DNA from: Bog-756 sp963699105
GTDB taxonomy: Bacteria; Actinomycetota; Acidimicrobiia; Acidimicrobiales; RAAP-2
DNA: 64,000 nucleotides
Direction: 5' to 3'
Assembly: GCA_963699105.1 (NCBI GenBank)
Contig: CAVOTI010000003.1
Span: 248,001 to 312,000 of the forward strand
Shown in pieces: positions 53,342 through 61,558 of the stretch (the stretch's first letter is position 1; each line of letters starts with the position of its first letter). The notes under the pieces are model-generated. The model was not told where the DNA came from, made no database searches, and saw only the letters and a program-made list of their open reading frames with translations. A program made the translations under genes and the position numbers.

Positions 53342-53815
53342 TCACGCGTTCTGGCGGGCCCAGCGACGACCGGCGGGAGGTCGCTGCCGGGCCGCAACCT
53401 CCGCCTTGGACAGTTCGAGCTTCTCCAGCAGCGAAGTCAGCATCCGCACCTCTTCTCGCTCCCAGGTGTCCACGAAGGAGGCGAACCGATCCAGACCGAC
53501 TTCGGTGAGCCGCTGCAACTCGTCGATACCCGGAGAGGTGAGCACCACCCGGCACGAGCGTCTGTCGGCGGCATCGGCCGTGACTCGGATGAGCCCCATC
53601 CCCTCGAGCTCCCGAACCTGCCGGGTGACCTGGGAGGGATGGACGTCCCGGGCGGTGGCGATCTCCGAGGGGCGGATGCCCGGGGTGGCCGCCACGACCT
53701 GGAGCAGGCTCAGAGTGCTCGCCCCCTTCCTCTCCCGTCTGGCCCGATCGAGGGCGGCGTTGGCGGCGAACAGGGCAATCACCATCGAGCGAACGTCTTC
53801 CCTGTTGGCCTTCAT
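53342..53815 (-). CDS. MarR-family transcriptional regulator
   Basis: A 157-residue winged-helix regulator. The HTH reads SLLQVVAATPGIRPSEIATA, then HPSQVTRQVRELEGMGLIRV, followed by the wing DAADRRSCRVVLTSPGIDEL. Flanking helices form the dimer interface. It heads a MarR-ATPase-permease cluster. An inverted repeat TTGAT/ATCAA, 17 bases long, sits 22 bases before its start and is a likely autoregulatory site. It probably controls the downstream exporter; the ligand is unknown. Confidence 0.9.
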   Translation of the reverse strand: MKANREDVRSMVIALFAANAALDRARRERKGASTLSLLQVVAATPGIRPSEIATARDVHPSQVTRQVRELEGMGLIRVTADAADRRSCRVVLTSPGIDELQRLTEVGLDRFASFVDTWEREEVRMLTSLLEKLELSKAEVAARQRPPAGRRWARQNA

Positions 53816-53837
53816 CCGCCACGCACCGTATTACTAG

Positions 53838-53854
53838 TTGATGGACGCAATCAA
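53838..53854 (-). promoter_or_regulatory. MarR-type operator
   Basis: TTGAT-GGACGCA-ATCAA, perfect 5-base arms, centred about 30 bases upstream of the MarR start. TTG/CAA-ended inverted repeats of this length are typical for MarR proteins. Assignment to this MarR is by proximity. Confidence 0.5.
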
Positions 53855-53872
53855 ATACCCGAACGACGTGGT

Positions 53873-54418
53873 TCAGACGGCGCGCCCGGTGAAGTACAGG
53901 AACCTGCTCTGGGCATCGGCGTCGGCCGGGCAATCGAGGGGCGGACCGAAACCGCCGGGGCGGCGCATGGCCTCGCCGAACCCGGCGATCACGCCGGCGC
54001 AGTGTTCGACGGCGGGGGCATCGAGCGTCTCGGGCTGACCGGTGGCCCGGGCCAGGTCCCAGGTGTGCACCACCGTGTCCGAACAGGCCAAACCGCCGAC
54101 CAGTTCACCGAAGGAGGTCGGTCCGGCGAAGGCCTGCACCTCGGTGCCGGCCCGGGCGGGATCGCTCACCGCATCGAGCAGGGCGGCACTGGCTTCGCCC
54201 CACTGAGCCCGCAGGTCACCGTGGGGATCGGCCGGGGTCACCGGGCCTCCCAGCAGTCCCAGCACCCGCCGCTGGGTGTCGACGACATGGGTGACCAGGT
54301 CCCGTACCGTCCATTCCTCACAAGGCGTGGGCTGCGCCCACTGGCCGGGCCCCACCCCCGACAGTCGCTCGGTGAAACCGCGGGAGACCCGGGCGTAGCG
54401 ATCGGCGTCCTCGGACAT
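53873..54418 (-). CDS. TIGR03086-family (mycothiol-dependent maleylpyruvate isomerase fold) protein
   Basis: A 181-residue four-helix-bundle protein of the DinB/MDMPI superfamily. Landmarks are WAQPTPCEEWTVRDLVTHVV with the family His, then FGELVGGLACSDTVVHTWDL carrying the HxWDLA metal-site pattern, and ending in a short C-terminal domain. Related enzymes use mycothiol, and mshA is in this window, so a thiol-dependent reaction is plausible but unproven. The start region is partly duplicated at 46792 in a chimeric remnant. It is close to, but transcribed separately from, the MarR gene. Confidence 0.85.
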   Translation of the reverse strand: MSEDADRYARVSRGFTERLSGVGPGQWAQPTPCEEWTVRDLVTHVVDTQRRVLGLLGGPVTPADPHGDLRAQWGEASAALLDAVSDPARAGTEVQAFAGPTSFGELVGGLACSDTVVHTWDLARATGQPETLDAPAVEHCAGVIAGFGEAMRRPGGFGPPLDCPADADAQSRFLYFTGRAV

Positions 54419-54575
54419 GGACCGCACAGTAGTAGCCGGGTTGTTCGACGGCCCGTCCCGCGGGGGATGGTCTCCGCCGGCCGGGCGGTGGACTGCCACA
54501 ATGGGCGACGGCCGCGCCGTGCATCAAGAGCAGGGCATCGGGGTCCTGCCCGGCGGCGTAACGGTCCTGGCCTAA

Positions 54576-55889
54576 CTAGGTGGCCCGGTAGTACGTCCCG
54601 TCACAGCGGAATCCCTTGGTGGAACCGGTGACCGGCGGGTCGTCCAGTCGTTGGAACTTTCCGTTGGTGATCTGGCCCAGCAGGTAGCAGGTGATGGGGA
54701 CCTTGCCCGCCGGGTCGCTGACCGGAGAGAGGTTCCCACTACCGAAGGCGGTGATGGCTCGCAATGCCTTGAGCAGCGAGCCCCGGCTGGGGTCCGATCC
54801 GGCGTTGTGCAAAGCATCCACGAACAGCTCGGCGCACAACCAACCGGTCAGGGTGAAGTAGTCGGGCGCAAATCCGGGTGAGACCTTCTGAACCCACGTG
54901 TTGAAGGCGGTGATCGCCGGGATCTGGCCTGCGTCCTCCCCCAGGTAGAGCGAGGCTGCCTGCTCCAGGTACGCCCCGTTGACGGCACTGGGACCGCCGG
55001 CGTTGAAGATGAGCTGGCGGTTGTAGGAGGGGGCGCCCAGCACCACCACCGGATGGAAGTTCTGCTGGGTGAGGTCTCGGAAGATGGCGGAAGCGTAGTT
55101 CTGGGGTTCCTGCTCGAGGAAGAGGATCTGCACTCCGGCGCTCTTCATGGCCACCACCTGGGCGGTGAAGTCTGTCGTGGTGGCTGGTAGCGCCGGATCG
55201 AGCAGCACCGAGTAGCCCAGGTGCTGCATGGCCTTCTTCTCGTTGTCCCAGGTCAGCTCGGTCGCCGGCAGATTGGCGATGATGGTGGCGGTATGGGAGA
55301 TCTTCGTCGGGTACTTCTTCTTGAAGTACAGGAGTGGACCAGTGGGCCATCCGTTGGAGGCGGGGACCGGGCTGAAATTGTTCGGGAGCTTCTCGGTCGC
55401 CGGGTCGAGCGACGCCGTGATGTCGGGAAACCCGGGGTTGGCGGCGACGATCGGCTCGCTGAAGCTGTCCTCCAGCGACAGCCCGCCCACGTTGGCGAAG
55501 TCGTTCTGGAGGACGGTCTGGACCGCCTCCTTGTTGAGTGCCCCCTGGAACTGGTCGTTGGCGCTCGACACGATGATCTTGCGTCCGTTGACGCCGCCCA
55601 GCGCATTGACATAGGCGGCAAATGCCTTGGTGCCCACCAGGGCACCGGTGAACAGACCGGCCGTCAGGGTGGTGACGTTGCCGATGGTGACCGTCGTCGG
55701 CGTCACGCCGGTGTGGTCGGAGAACGCCGACGTAGGAATCGGCGATGTCGACGAATCGCTCGAGGCGCTGTCGGCCGAGTTGGTCGAAGAACAGGCCGTC
55801 AACATCCCGGCCACCAGCAGGAGGCACAGCGGGATGGCCAAGAGTGGGATCCGCCGGTTCCGAATGGTCACATCACTGGGTCTGTACAT
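54576..55889 (-). CDS. Branched-chain-amino-acid-type ABC substrate-binding lipoprotein
   Basis: A second LivJ-class receptor, 437 residues. The signal helix (IPLLAIPLCLLLVAGMLTAC) ends in a lipobox cysteine, then a Ser-rich spacer. The body begins TVTIGNVTTLTAGLFTGALV and contains YVNALGGVNGRKIIVSSAND and LGAPSYNRQLIFNAGG. ATG 55889 has GGAGG 6 bases upstream; GTG 55904 is an alternative. It differs clearly from the 48.7-kb receptor, so the two are not recent duplicates. No transporter genes are adjacent. The ligand is unknown. Confidence 0.88.
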   Translation of the reverse strand: MYRPSDVTIRNRRIPLLAIPLCLLLVAGMLTACSSTNSADSASSDSSTSPIPTSAFSDHTGVTPTTVTIGNVTTLTAGLFTGALVGTKAFAAYVNALGGVNGRKIIVSSANDQFQGALNKEAVQTVLQNDFANVGGLSLEDSFSEPIVAANPGFPDITASLDPATEKLPNNFSPVPASNGWPTGPLLYFKKKYPTKISHTATIIANLPATELTWDNEKKAMQHLGYSVLLDPALPATTTDFTAQVVAMKSAGVQILFLEQEPQNYASAIFRDLTQQNFHPVVVLGAPSYNRQLIFNAGGPSAVNGAYLEQAASLYLGEDAGQIPAITAFNTWVQKVSPGFAPDYFTLTGWLCAELFVDALHNAGSDPSRGSLLKALRAITAFGSGNLSPVSDPAGKVPITCYLLGQITNGKFQRLDDPPVTGSTKGFRCDGTYYRAT

Positions 55890-56473
55890 CACACCTCCGA
55901 ACACTCGTCCCCCCGTCGCTCAGATCACTCGACCTGTTCGGCATCGATCACCGCCGTCACCGTGAACCGACGGCCCGACGACATCGAGATCGAGCGCCGG
56001 GGGCCGGTGACCGGTGACCGGTGACCGACCATGTCTCACCACCATGGGATCGCCGCCCCGGGTCGGGCGATGGGCACGGGGGCGCCACCGGTCGGGACTG
56101 CCGGAACCGACATGCCGGCACCGCCGCCGCCGCCCGTCCGATGGCCGGGATCACCGTCTGATACCCACGGCGGCGGCAACGGTCCTCGACGAGGTCACCC
56201 TGATTGATCAGCCGGTTGTCGCTGAGTTCGTCACCGACGGAGTAGCCGACGACTGCCACCCTATTGCATGCAATCATGGCCGGGAGCGGTGGACCGCTCT
56301 GGGAACGAAGTAGCCGATATCGGCACTCTATTGCATACAATCACCGCGGGGGCGGTGGATCGTTCCGGGGCCGGGGCGGTGGCCGCGCGGGCTGGAAGGA
56401 CCGGCACCCGAGCAGTACCGGTCTCCGCCAGTCGGTCGGGGAACTTCGTCACCGCCAACGGTCCGTCGTTCGG
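55890..56473. other. Long intergenic region upstream of receptor gene
   Basis: A 584-base stretch without a supportable gene. Small open frames exist on both strands, but their translations are repetitive and lack conserved character. The main structure is the pair of 68-base repeats at 56241-56376. No confident promoter, tRNA or terminator was found in the remainder. Confidence 0.6.
56241..56376. repeat. Two 68-base tandem repeats each with an ATTGCATnCAAT palindrome
   Basis: Each unit begins AGTAGCCGA (56241 and 56309) and ends in a GGAGCGGTGGACCGCTCTGG-like block. The centre is ATTGCATGCAAT (56263-56274, perfect palindrome) in the first and ATTGCATACAAT (56330-56341, one mismatch) in the second, 67 bases apart. 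The units are about 70 percent alike by eye. This could be a double operator for the receptor gene 370 bases downstream, or a small repeat family. Confidence 0.65.
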
Positions 56474-58318
56474 CTAGAAACCCGTGGCGGCGATGATGGC
56501 CCCGTTGAGGCGCTGGCCGGACATGCCTCCGTCATCGGGGGCGTCACCGAAGGCGTAGACGGCACCTGAGGCCGAAGCCACCCAGTAGCCGCCCCCGTCG
56601 GCGGTGGAGAAGATGGCGGCGGCCGGGTCGGATGCCCCGGTGACGCCGGCGGCGACACTGCCCAGGGATCCGGCGTCGCCGTAGTCGAAGACCTGGCCGT
56701 CGGCATCGAGGATCCGGTAGCCGCCGCCGTCGGGCATGCGCACCATGGAGGTGATGGCCGAGCTCTGGGGTCCCGGTGCACCGAAGTAGGAGGCATCGCC
56801 GAAGGAGTAGATGCACCCGGTGGAGGTGACCAACCAGTAGCCCTGGCCGCTGGCGTCGGGAGCGACCGCCACCGCCTGACCCGAGCAGCCCCCGATGCCC
56901 GGGCACGATCCTTCGAACTGAGCGTCACCGAAGGCGAAGACCCCTCCGTCGGCGCCAACCATGAAGTAGCCCTTGTCGTCGATGGAGGGCACCGCGCCCA
57001 CGATGGGGGCGTCGAGGTGGCGGGCCCCTGCCGTGCCGGCCGGGGCCAGGCCGAGACCGGGAATGGAGCCGTAGAACCCGGCATCACCGAAAGCGAATAC
57101 CCCTCCGTCGGCGGCGGCCAGCCAGTACCCTCCCTGGCCGGCCGTCGGCGTGATCCCGACCACGGGTCGGTCCAGCTTCAGGTTTCCCGTGCTCCCGTGG
57201 AAGGCGGCGGAGCCTTGGGTGAAGATCCCCCCGTCTGAGCCCACCAGCCAGTAGCCGTGCGATGGCGGGGGCGGGAATACCGGGGGTGCAGGGCTGACCA
57301 CCGAGTAGGTGATCGAGGCCGTCTCGCTCTCGCCGTCGCCGTCGGTGGCGGTGACGCGGTAGGTGTAGGTCCCGGGAACCGAAGTGTCGAGGGCGCCGGA
57401 TCCAGTCGAGCCGTCGGAGTCCAGACAAGTGGAAATGGTCGCGCCGTCGGCTCCTTCCGAGCAGGTGAAGGAGGTGGGTACCGACTGGCCCACGGCGTAG
57501 GTCTGACCATCGGCCGGCGAGCTGATGGCGGCGGTGGGGGCACTGGGAGTGAACTGGAACTCGGTCACCTCCACCGAGACCGCCAGTCCGTTGGATGGGG
57601 GGGCACCGTCGAACGACCACAAGCTCATGTGCACCTGTTCGGTCGAGCTGGTGGGCACGGAGGACGAGCTGTTGGTCCAGGGCGGCAGTAAACCCGCCGA
57701 AAAGGTGACCGAGCCGGGGAGCCACGTCATGACGATGGTGGTGACCCCGGAGTTCGGGAGGGTGATGCGTTGGAGGTTGCCCGGTGTCTCGTAGGGCTGG
57801 ACCACGTACTGGGCGTTGGTCGGTTCACCGGCGTCGGCGAAGCGGGATGCCTCGAAATCCATCTCCCGGTTGGTCGGTGACGTGCCCGAGTAGTCGTAGG
57901 TGAACACCGAGAACACCACATTGGGGTCGAGGGTCGACAGCGGGCCGTCCACCGTCCAACGGTAGGTGCCGTATCCCAGGGTCGGATCGAGGACGACCTC
58001 CGAGGACTCCCACCCGGCGGCCGTCTGGGCGATCTGCAGATGGAGAGCGCCCGACGAGTCGACGAACGGCCCGGCGGCGTCGAAGATATTCGGACCCGGC
58101 CCGACCGGGGATGTCGAGCTCTTGACCGTCCACGGATAACCGGCGAAGTTCAGGGTGGATGACTCCAGAGCCCGGGCGAGGGGAGCACCGGGGACGGTGG
58201 CGTGATCCGGGGGCCGGGTGCCGGCCGCCCCGGCCGATCCGCTCAAGACCCACAACATCGTGGCCATCAGCCCCACCGATACAGCGATGGTCGTCCCGGA
58301 CCGTCTGGTCAGGATCAT
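56474..58318 (-). CDS. Secreted GH16-like domain plus FGDA-repeat propeller
   Basis: A 614-residue exported protein with a signal peptide ending about residue 33 (LSGSAGAAG). Residues 55-260 are lectin/glucanase-like: the GH16 active-site motif ExDxE is present as E152, D154, E156 (REMDFEASRF). Residues 260-340 form an Ig/PKD-like module (FTCSEGADGATISTCLDSDG, VTATDGDGESETASITYSVV). From 350 on there are about six repeats of GYWLVGSDGGIFTQGSAAFHG type (for example GGVFAFGDAGFYGSIPG), likely a propeller. Probable extracellular polysaccharide binding or cleavage. The frame is intact; a long upstream AT-richer gap contains its promoter. Confidence 0.78.
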   Translation of the reverse strand: MILTRRSGTTIAVSVGLMATMLWVLSGSAGAAGTRPPDHATVPGAPLARALESSTLNFAGYPWTVKSSTSPVGPGPNIFDAAGPFVDSSGALHLQIAQTAAGWESSEVVLDPTLGYGTYRWTVDGPLSTLDPNVVFSVFTYDYSGTSPTNREMDFEASRFADAGEPTNAQYVVQPYETPGNLQRITLPNSGVTTIVMTWLPGSVTFSAGLLPPWTNSSSSVPTSSTEQVHMSLWSFDGAPPSNGLAVSVEVTEFQFTPSAPTAAISSPADGQTYAVGQSVPTSFTCSEGADGATISTCLDSDGSTGSGALDTSVPGTYTYRVTATDGDGESETASITYSVVSPAPPVFPPPPSHGYWLVGSDGGIFTQGSAAFHGSTGNLKLDRPVVGITPTAGQGGYWLAAADGGVFAFGDAGFYGSIPGLGLAPAGTAGARHLDAPIVGAVPSIDDKGYFMVGADGGVFAFGDAQFEGSCPGIGGCSGQAVAVAPDASGQGYWLVTSTGCIYSFGDASYFGAPGPQSSAITSMVRMPDGGGYRILDADGQVFDYGDAGSLGSVAAGVTGASDPAAAIFSTADGGGYWVASASGAVYAFGDAPDDGGMSGQRLNGAIIAATGF

Positions 58319-58516
58319 CCGGAACCTACCTCGCTATGACATGCACACGGCCTATGCCGTCAATATCAAGCTAGTGGACCGGATAACAATTCCGCCAGTG
58401 ACAATAATGAAAAATGACTGACGACTACCGGGACTATATGCGACTAATAACCTTCCGGATCGTGACGTTTTCCCTCAAATATTGCCCCCACAATTCGGCT
58501 GCGTAGTCGGGGATCG

Positions 58517-59461
58517 TCATAGCCGCTGAAGCGTTCTCACCAGCCATTCGTCACTGTCCCGTCGGGCCTTGCGGGCAGCATAGGTGCCTTCGAACAACTG
58601 GTAGCCGTGCGGCGCACCCGGATATACGTGGAGTTCTGTCTCCACGCCGGCCACCTGCAGCCGGCAGGCGTAGTCGATGTCTTCGTCTCTGAAGCCATCC
58701 ACTCCCGTCGTCGAAATGTAGGTCGGCGGCAGTCCGGACAGGTCGGCGACCCGGGCCGGCGCCGCGTAGACCGGTAGCTCGGGGCTTCCATAGAGCGAGC
58801 CGAGATACGAACGCCACCCGAACTCGTTGGCCTGCTTGCTCCAGATGGGTAGGCCCTCGAGATTGCTCGAAAAGGTCTGCTGGCGATCGTCGAGCATGGG
58901 CGATTCGAGCATCTGGAATCCGATGGGAACTTCGCCTCGATCGCGAACCAGCAGGGCCAGCGAGGCGGCCAGTCCGCCGCCGGCACTGGCACCGAAGAGG
59001 CCAACTCGGTTCCCATCTATTCCGAGTTCGTCGGCATGCTCGACCGTCCACTGCAGGGCCAGATGACAATCGTCCAAGGGTCCTGGGAACGGCGTCTCGG
59101 GGGCCAGGCGATAGTCGACCGACACACCGACCACTCCCATCGACGGACACCACGATTCGAACAGCGGGTCGTACATGGTCGACCATCCCATGATGTAACC
59201 ACCGCCGTGCATGCTGAAGACGCACGGTGCCGGTCCGGAGTGGTCACGAAGACGGTTGACACGGACCGAGACTCCGAGTTCGGGGGAGATCAGATGGTCG
59301 GATCGCTCGACCACCGTCGACTCCATTCCGGGCATGGGCTCAGCGCTTCGTACGGCTTTCAGGAGCTCGTCGTCGAAACGAAATTCTGCGTTCGGTTCCC
59401 CAAGGGAGTGGAATTCGGGATCCAGCAGTCCTGCCGCGCTGGGGGATTGGGGGATGGCCAT
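58517..59461 (-). CDS. HSL-family alpha/beta hydrolase (acetyl-esterase type)
   Basis: A 314-residue cytosolic hydrolase. The oxyanion motif HGGGY is at residues 85-89, the nucleophile Ser159 lies in FGASAGG, Asp255 in STTGVDGFRDE and His285 in APHGYQLF, completing the catalytic triad of the hormone-sensitive-lipase family. VDYRLAPETPFPGPLDD is also family-typical. The ATG is preceded by AAGGCG-type sequence. The gene lies downstream of the three-gene operon at 59.5-61.3 kb on the same strand, 94 bases from its last stop, and may be co-transcribed. The substrate is likely a short-chain ester. Confidence 0.92.
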   Translation of the reverse strand: MAIPQSPSAAGLLDPEFHSLGEPNAEFRFDDELLKAVRSAEPMPGMESTVVERSDHLISPELGVSVRVNRLRDHSGPAPCVFSMHGGGYIMGWSTMYDPLFESWCPSMGVVGVSVDYRLAPETPFPGPLDDCHLALQWTVEHADELGIDGNRVGLFGASAGGGLAASLALLVRDRGEVPIGFQMLESPMLDDRQQTFSSNLEGLPIWSKQANEFGWRSYLGSLYGSPELPVYAAPARVADLSGLPPTYISTTGVDGFRDEDIDYACRLQVAGVETELHVYPGAPHGYQLFEGTYAARKARRDSDEWLVRTLQRL

Positions 59462-59555
59462 ACGCCTTCGCCTTTCTTCTGAGGGTGAGTGGTGTGCTGC
59501 TCGACTTCATGGCCCGATCGACACCGGTTCACCGGACCCCGCGGTTCTGTGTGGC

Positions 59556-59969
59556 CTACTGGGGGACTTCCCCGCCGTCCCAACGGGGGGAACCGTCGGC
59601 CACCCAGGTGCCGATGACCTCCTCGCACGGGACCACCAGTCCAGCGATGTTCGGATAGCCGGCGTAGGGGGCCAGCATGACCAACGTCTCCCGCAGCTCG
59701 TCCGGGGTGAGCTCCCCTCGCTTGAGGGCGGCCCGGGCCTGGATCTTCCAGGTGTCGACCTGCCCGTTGGCGGCGATGACCCCCATGAGCAGCAGGCGCC
59801 GGGTCCGGACATCGAGGACACCACGCCGCCAGACCTGGTCGAACAGGGTCTGGACCATGACGTCGTTGAAGGCCATGGTCCCCTCCGGAAGGGTGACCAC
59901 ATCTCCGGCGTAGACGTCCCGCAGGACTTCGAGGCCTCGGTCGTAGGGGGTGGGTGGCTCCTCGGTCAT
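59556..59969 (-). CDS. Carboxymuconolactone decarboxylase family protein
   Basis: A 137-residue AhpD/CMD-fold protein. Central segment VWRRGVLDVRTRRLLLMGVI, then LKRGELTPDELRETLVMLAP and YPNIAGLVVPCEEVIG are typical of the CMD family. The AhpD-type CxxC is absent, favouring a decarboxylase-like role over peroxidase. ATG 59969 overlaps the stop of the dehydrogenase upstream (ATGA) and has AAGGAG before it. It is the third gene of the SnoaL-dehydrogenase-CMD operon. Confidence 0.87.
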   Translation of the reverse strand: MTEEPPTPYDRGLEVLRDVYAGDVVTLPEGTMAFNDVMVQTLFDQVWRRGVLDVRTRRLLLMGVIAANGQVDTWKIQARAALKRGELTPDELRETLVMLAPYAGYPNIAGLVVPCEEVIGTWVADGSPRWDGGEVPQ

Positions 59970-60892
59970 GTCTGCTCCTTGGGTCGTGGTGCCGGCCGGT
60001 CTGACGCCGGGGGTGTCCCGGCCGGTCCCGAGCCGTCGTCCTCGGCCGGCAGCCGGTAGGTCCGATGGAACCCGGCCGCCGCCAGGTCCCGGGCCGGAAG
60101 ATCGACACCGTACCGGGCCCCGACCTGGCGCATCAGCTCGAGGTCCTTTTGGATGATGGCGGCCGAGGTGCGCCGCATGGGCAGGATGTCCCGATCGGCG
60201 ATGATGTCGTCGGGGAGCTGGTGGAGCCCGAAGAAGCTCTCCCCCATCTCGCCCAGCTGGCCGTTGGCCGCCATGGCCTCCTTCAGCCCCTCGACCGGAA
60301 GTTGAAGCTCCTTGGCCAGTCGGACGGCCTCGGCCACCCCCAGGTGGGAGACGTAGGTCTGCAGGTTCAGGCACAGTTTCAACAGATTGGCGTTGCCCAG
60401 CGGTCCGGCCTGGACCAGGGTCCGACCGCAGGCCGACAGGATCGGGTCCAGAGCGGCGATATCCTCGGGGGCGCCGCCGAGCAGGAACGTCGTCTGCCCC
60501 CTTTTGGCGGCGAAGTGACCACCGGTGAGGCAGGCCTCGACGATCCGGACGCCGTGCTCGGCCGCCTGGTCGGCGGCCCAGAGGATCGTCTCGGGCAGCA
60601 GGGTGCTGTGGATGGCCACCACGGCCCCGGCCGGCAGATTGACGAGCAGGCCCTTGGGTCCGTCGAGCACCGAACGGACATGGGCGTCGGCGGGGACGCA
60701 GATGCCCACGATGTCGGAGGCCCGGGCCACCTCGGCCACCGAGCCGGCCCCGATCGCCCCCTGGTCGACCACGGCCCGGAGGGGTTCGGGATCGAGATCG
60801 AACACCGTGGGCCCGAGCCCGGCCCGCAGCATGCTCTCGACCAGGGGCCGGCCGATGAGACCGATCCCCACGAAGCCGATCCGGGTGGTCAC
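59966..60892 (-). CDS. NAD(P)-dependent beta-hydroxyacid dehydrogenase (3-HIBDH/6PGDH type)
   Basis: A 308-residue enzyme. The N-terminal Rossmann motif is RIGFVGIGLIGRPLVESMLR, followed by the cofactor-contact VPADAHVRSVLDGPKGLL, the substrate segment ACLTGGHFAAKRGQTTFLLG and the catalytic-lysine helix GNANLLKLCLNLQTYVSHLG (family GxxxKxxxN). A C-terminal tail of about 30 residues is Pro/Asp-rich. GTG 60892 overlaps the SnoaL-like stop (GTGA), the stop overlaps CMD. The substrate is unknown; partners suggest catabolism of a small hydroxyacid or ring product. Confidence 0.88.
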   Translation of the reverse strand: MTTRIGFVGIGLIGRPLVESMLRAGLGPTVFDLDPEPLRAVVDQGAIGAGSVAEVARASDIVGICVPADAHVRSVLDGPKGLLVNLPAGAVVAIHSTLLPETILWAADQAAEHGVRIVEACLTGGHFAAKRGQTTFLLGGAPEDIAALDPILSACGRTLVQAGPLGNANLLKLCLNLQTYVSHLGVAEAVRLAKELQLPVEGLKEAMAANGQLGEMGESFFGLHQLPDDIIADRDILPMRRTSAAIIQKDLELMRQVGARYGVDLPARDLAAAGFHRTYRLPAEDDGSGPAGTPPASDRPAPRPKEQT

Positions 60893-61326
60893 GACGGCCT
60901 CGGGTGGGTGCCACCGCACAATGACGGGCTGAACATGATCCTGGTGGTCCGGAAGGTGCGGTCGGTGATCCGCCAGCCGTCGGTCCGGTGATGGAGACGG
61001 TCCTCGTGGATCCCCAGCGTGTCGATCCAGTCGTCGGGATGGCTGGCCAGCACGGTGACGGCGTGGACGTAGGAGACGGACCGCCCCCGGTCGCCCTCGA
61101 CGTCGATCATGAAGTTCGTGAGGCAGTGCTGGGTGGGTCCCATACCGGCATGGGCCGAGACCATGAACGTCGTGAGCTCCTCCACCCCCTGCCATGAGCC
61201 GATGTCGCCGTAGTCGGCCGTGACATCGTCGGTGAAGCAGGTGCGGAAGAGCTCCCAGTCCCGGGTGTCGATCGCTCGGGCGTAGCGGACCAGCACGTCG
61301 ACGATCCCCTGTCGGTCGAAGCCCAT
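60889..61326 (-). CDS. SnoaL-like (NTF2-fold) protein
   Basis: A 145-residue protein with the SnoaL_4 pattern: IVDVLVRYARAIDTRDWELF, CFTDDVTADYGDIGSWQG and GPTQHCLTNFMIDVEGDRG, ending with a strand carrying WRITDRTFRTTRIMF. Proteins of this fold include isomerases, cyclases and ring-hydroxylation small subunits. It is first in the operon with the dehydrogenase and CMD. ATG 61326 begins the domain. A perfect 18-base inverted repeat lies 23 bases upstream and is a likely operator. Confidence 0.85.
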   Translation of the reverse strand: MGFDRQGIVDVLVRYARAIDTRDWELFRTCFTDDVTADYGDIGSWQGVEELTTFMVSAHAGMGPTQHCLTNFMIDVEGDRGRSVSYVHAVTVLASHPDDWIDTLGIHEDRLHHRTDGWRITDRTFRTTRIMFSPSLCGGTHPRPS

Positions 61327-61348
61327 CAGTCCCCCGGTCCGTAGCCCT

Positions 61349-61366
61349 ACGAGTCGGACGACTCGT
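61349..61366 (-). promoter_or_regulatory. Operator upstream of SnoaL-dehydrogenase-CMD operon
   Basis: Perfect inverted repeat ACGAGTC-GGAC-GACTCGT, 7-4-7 layout like the TetR site at 46871. It is 23 bases before the first start codon of the operon. No regulator gene is adjacent, so the binding protein is unknown. Confidence 0.55.
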
Positions 61367-61558
61367 GGCGGGCGCCACATCTCGTCGACGCATGGCCACC
61401 CTGCCAGAAACGGCTCACGAGGGTCAATCTCCGGAGGTGGAGCCGGCCGGTCCCCACTCCCCGATCGGCTCCTCCCTGATCGACTCCGGCTGGCTGGTCG
61501 GCCATCTCCAGCCAGGGGCAGGGTCCGGACACATCACGGATCCCGGTGACCGCTCGTC

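Noticed and set aside
56261..56458. A 65-codon - strand frame over the 68-base repeats.
   Set aside because: Its translation merely repeats with the DNA (PERSTAP twice) and has no ribosome site or conserved feature.
58380..58391. CGGATAACAATT, a 12-base match to half of the E. coli lac operator, suggesting vector sequence.
   Set aside because: The match ends at once on both sides, and the flanks are unlike any lac or cloning-vector region. It is chance in an AT-richer gap.
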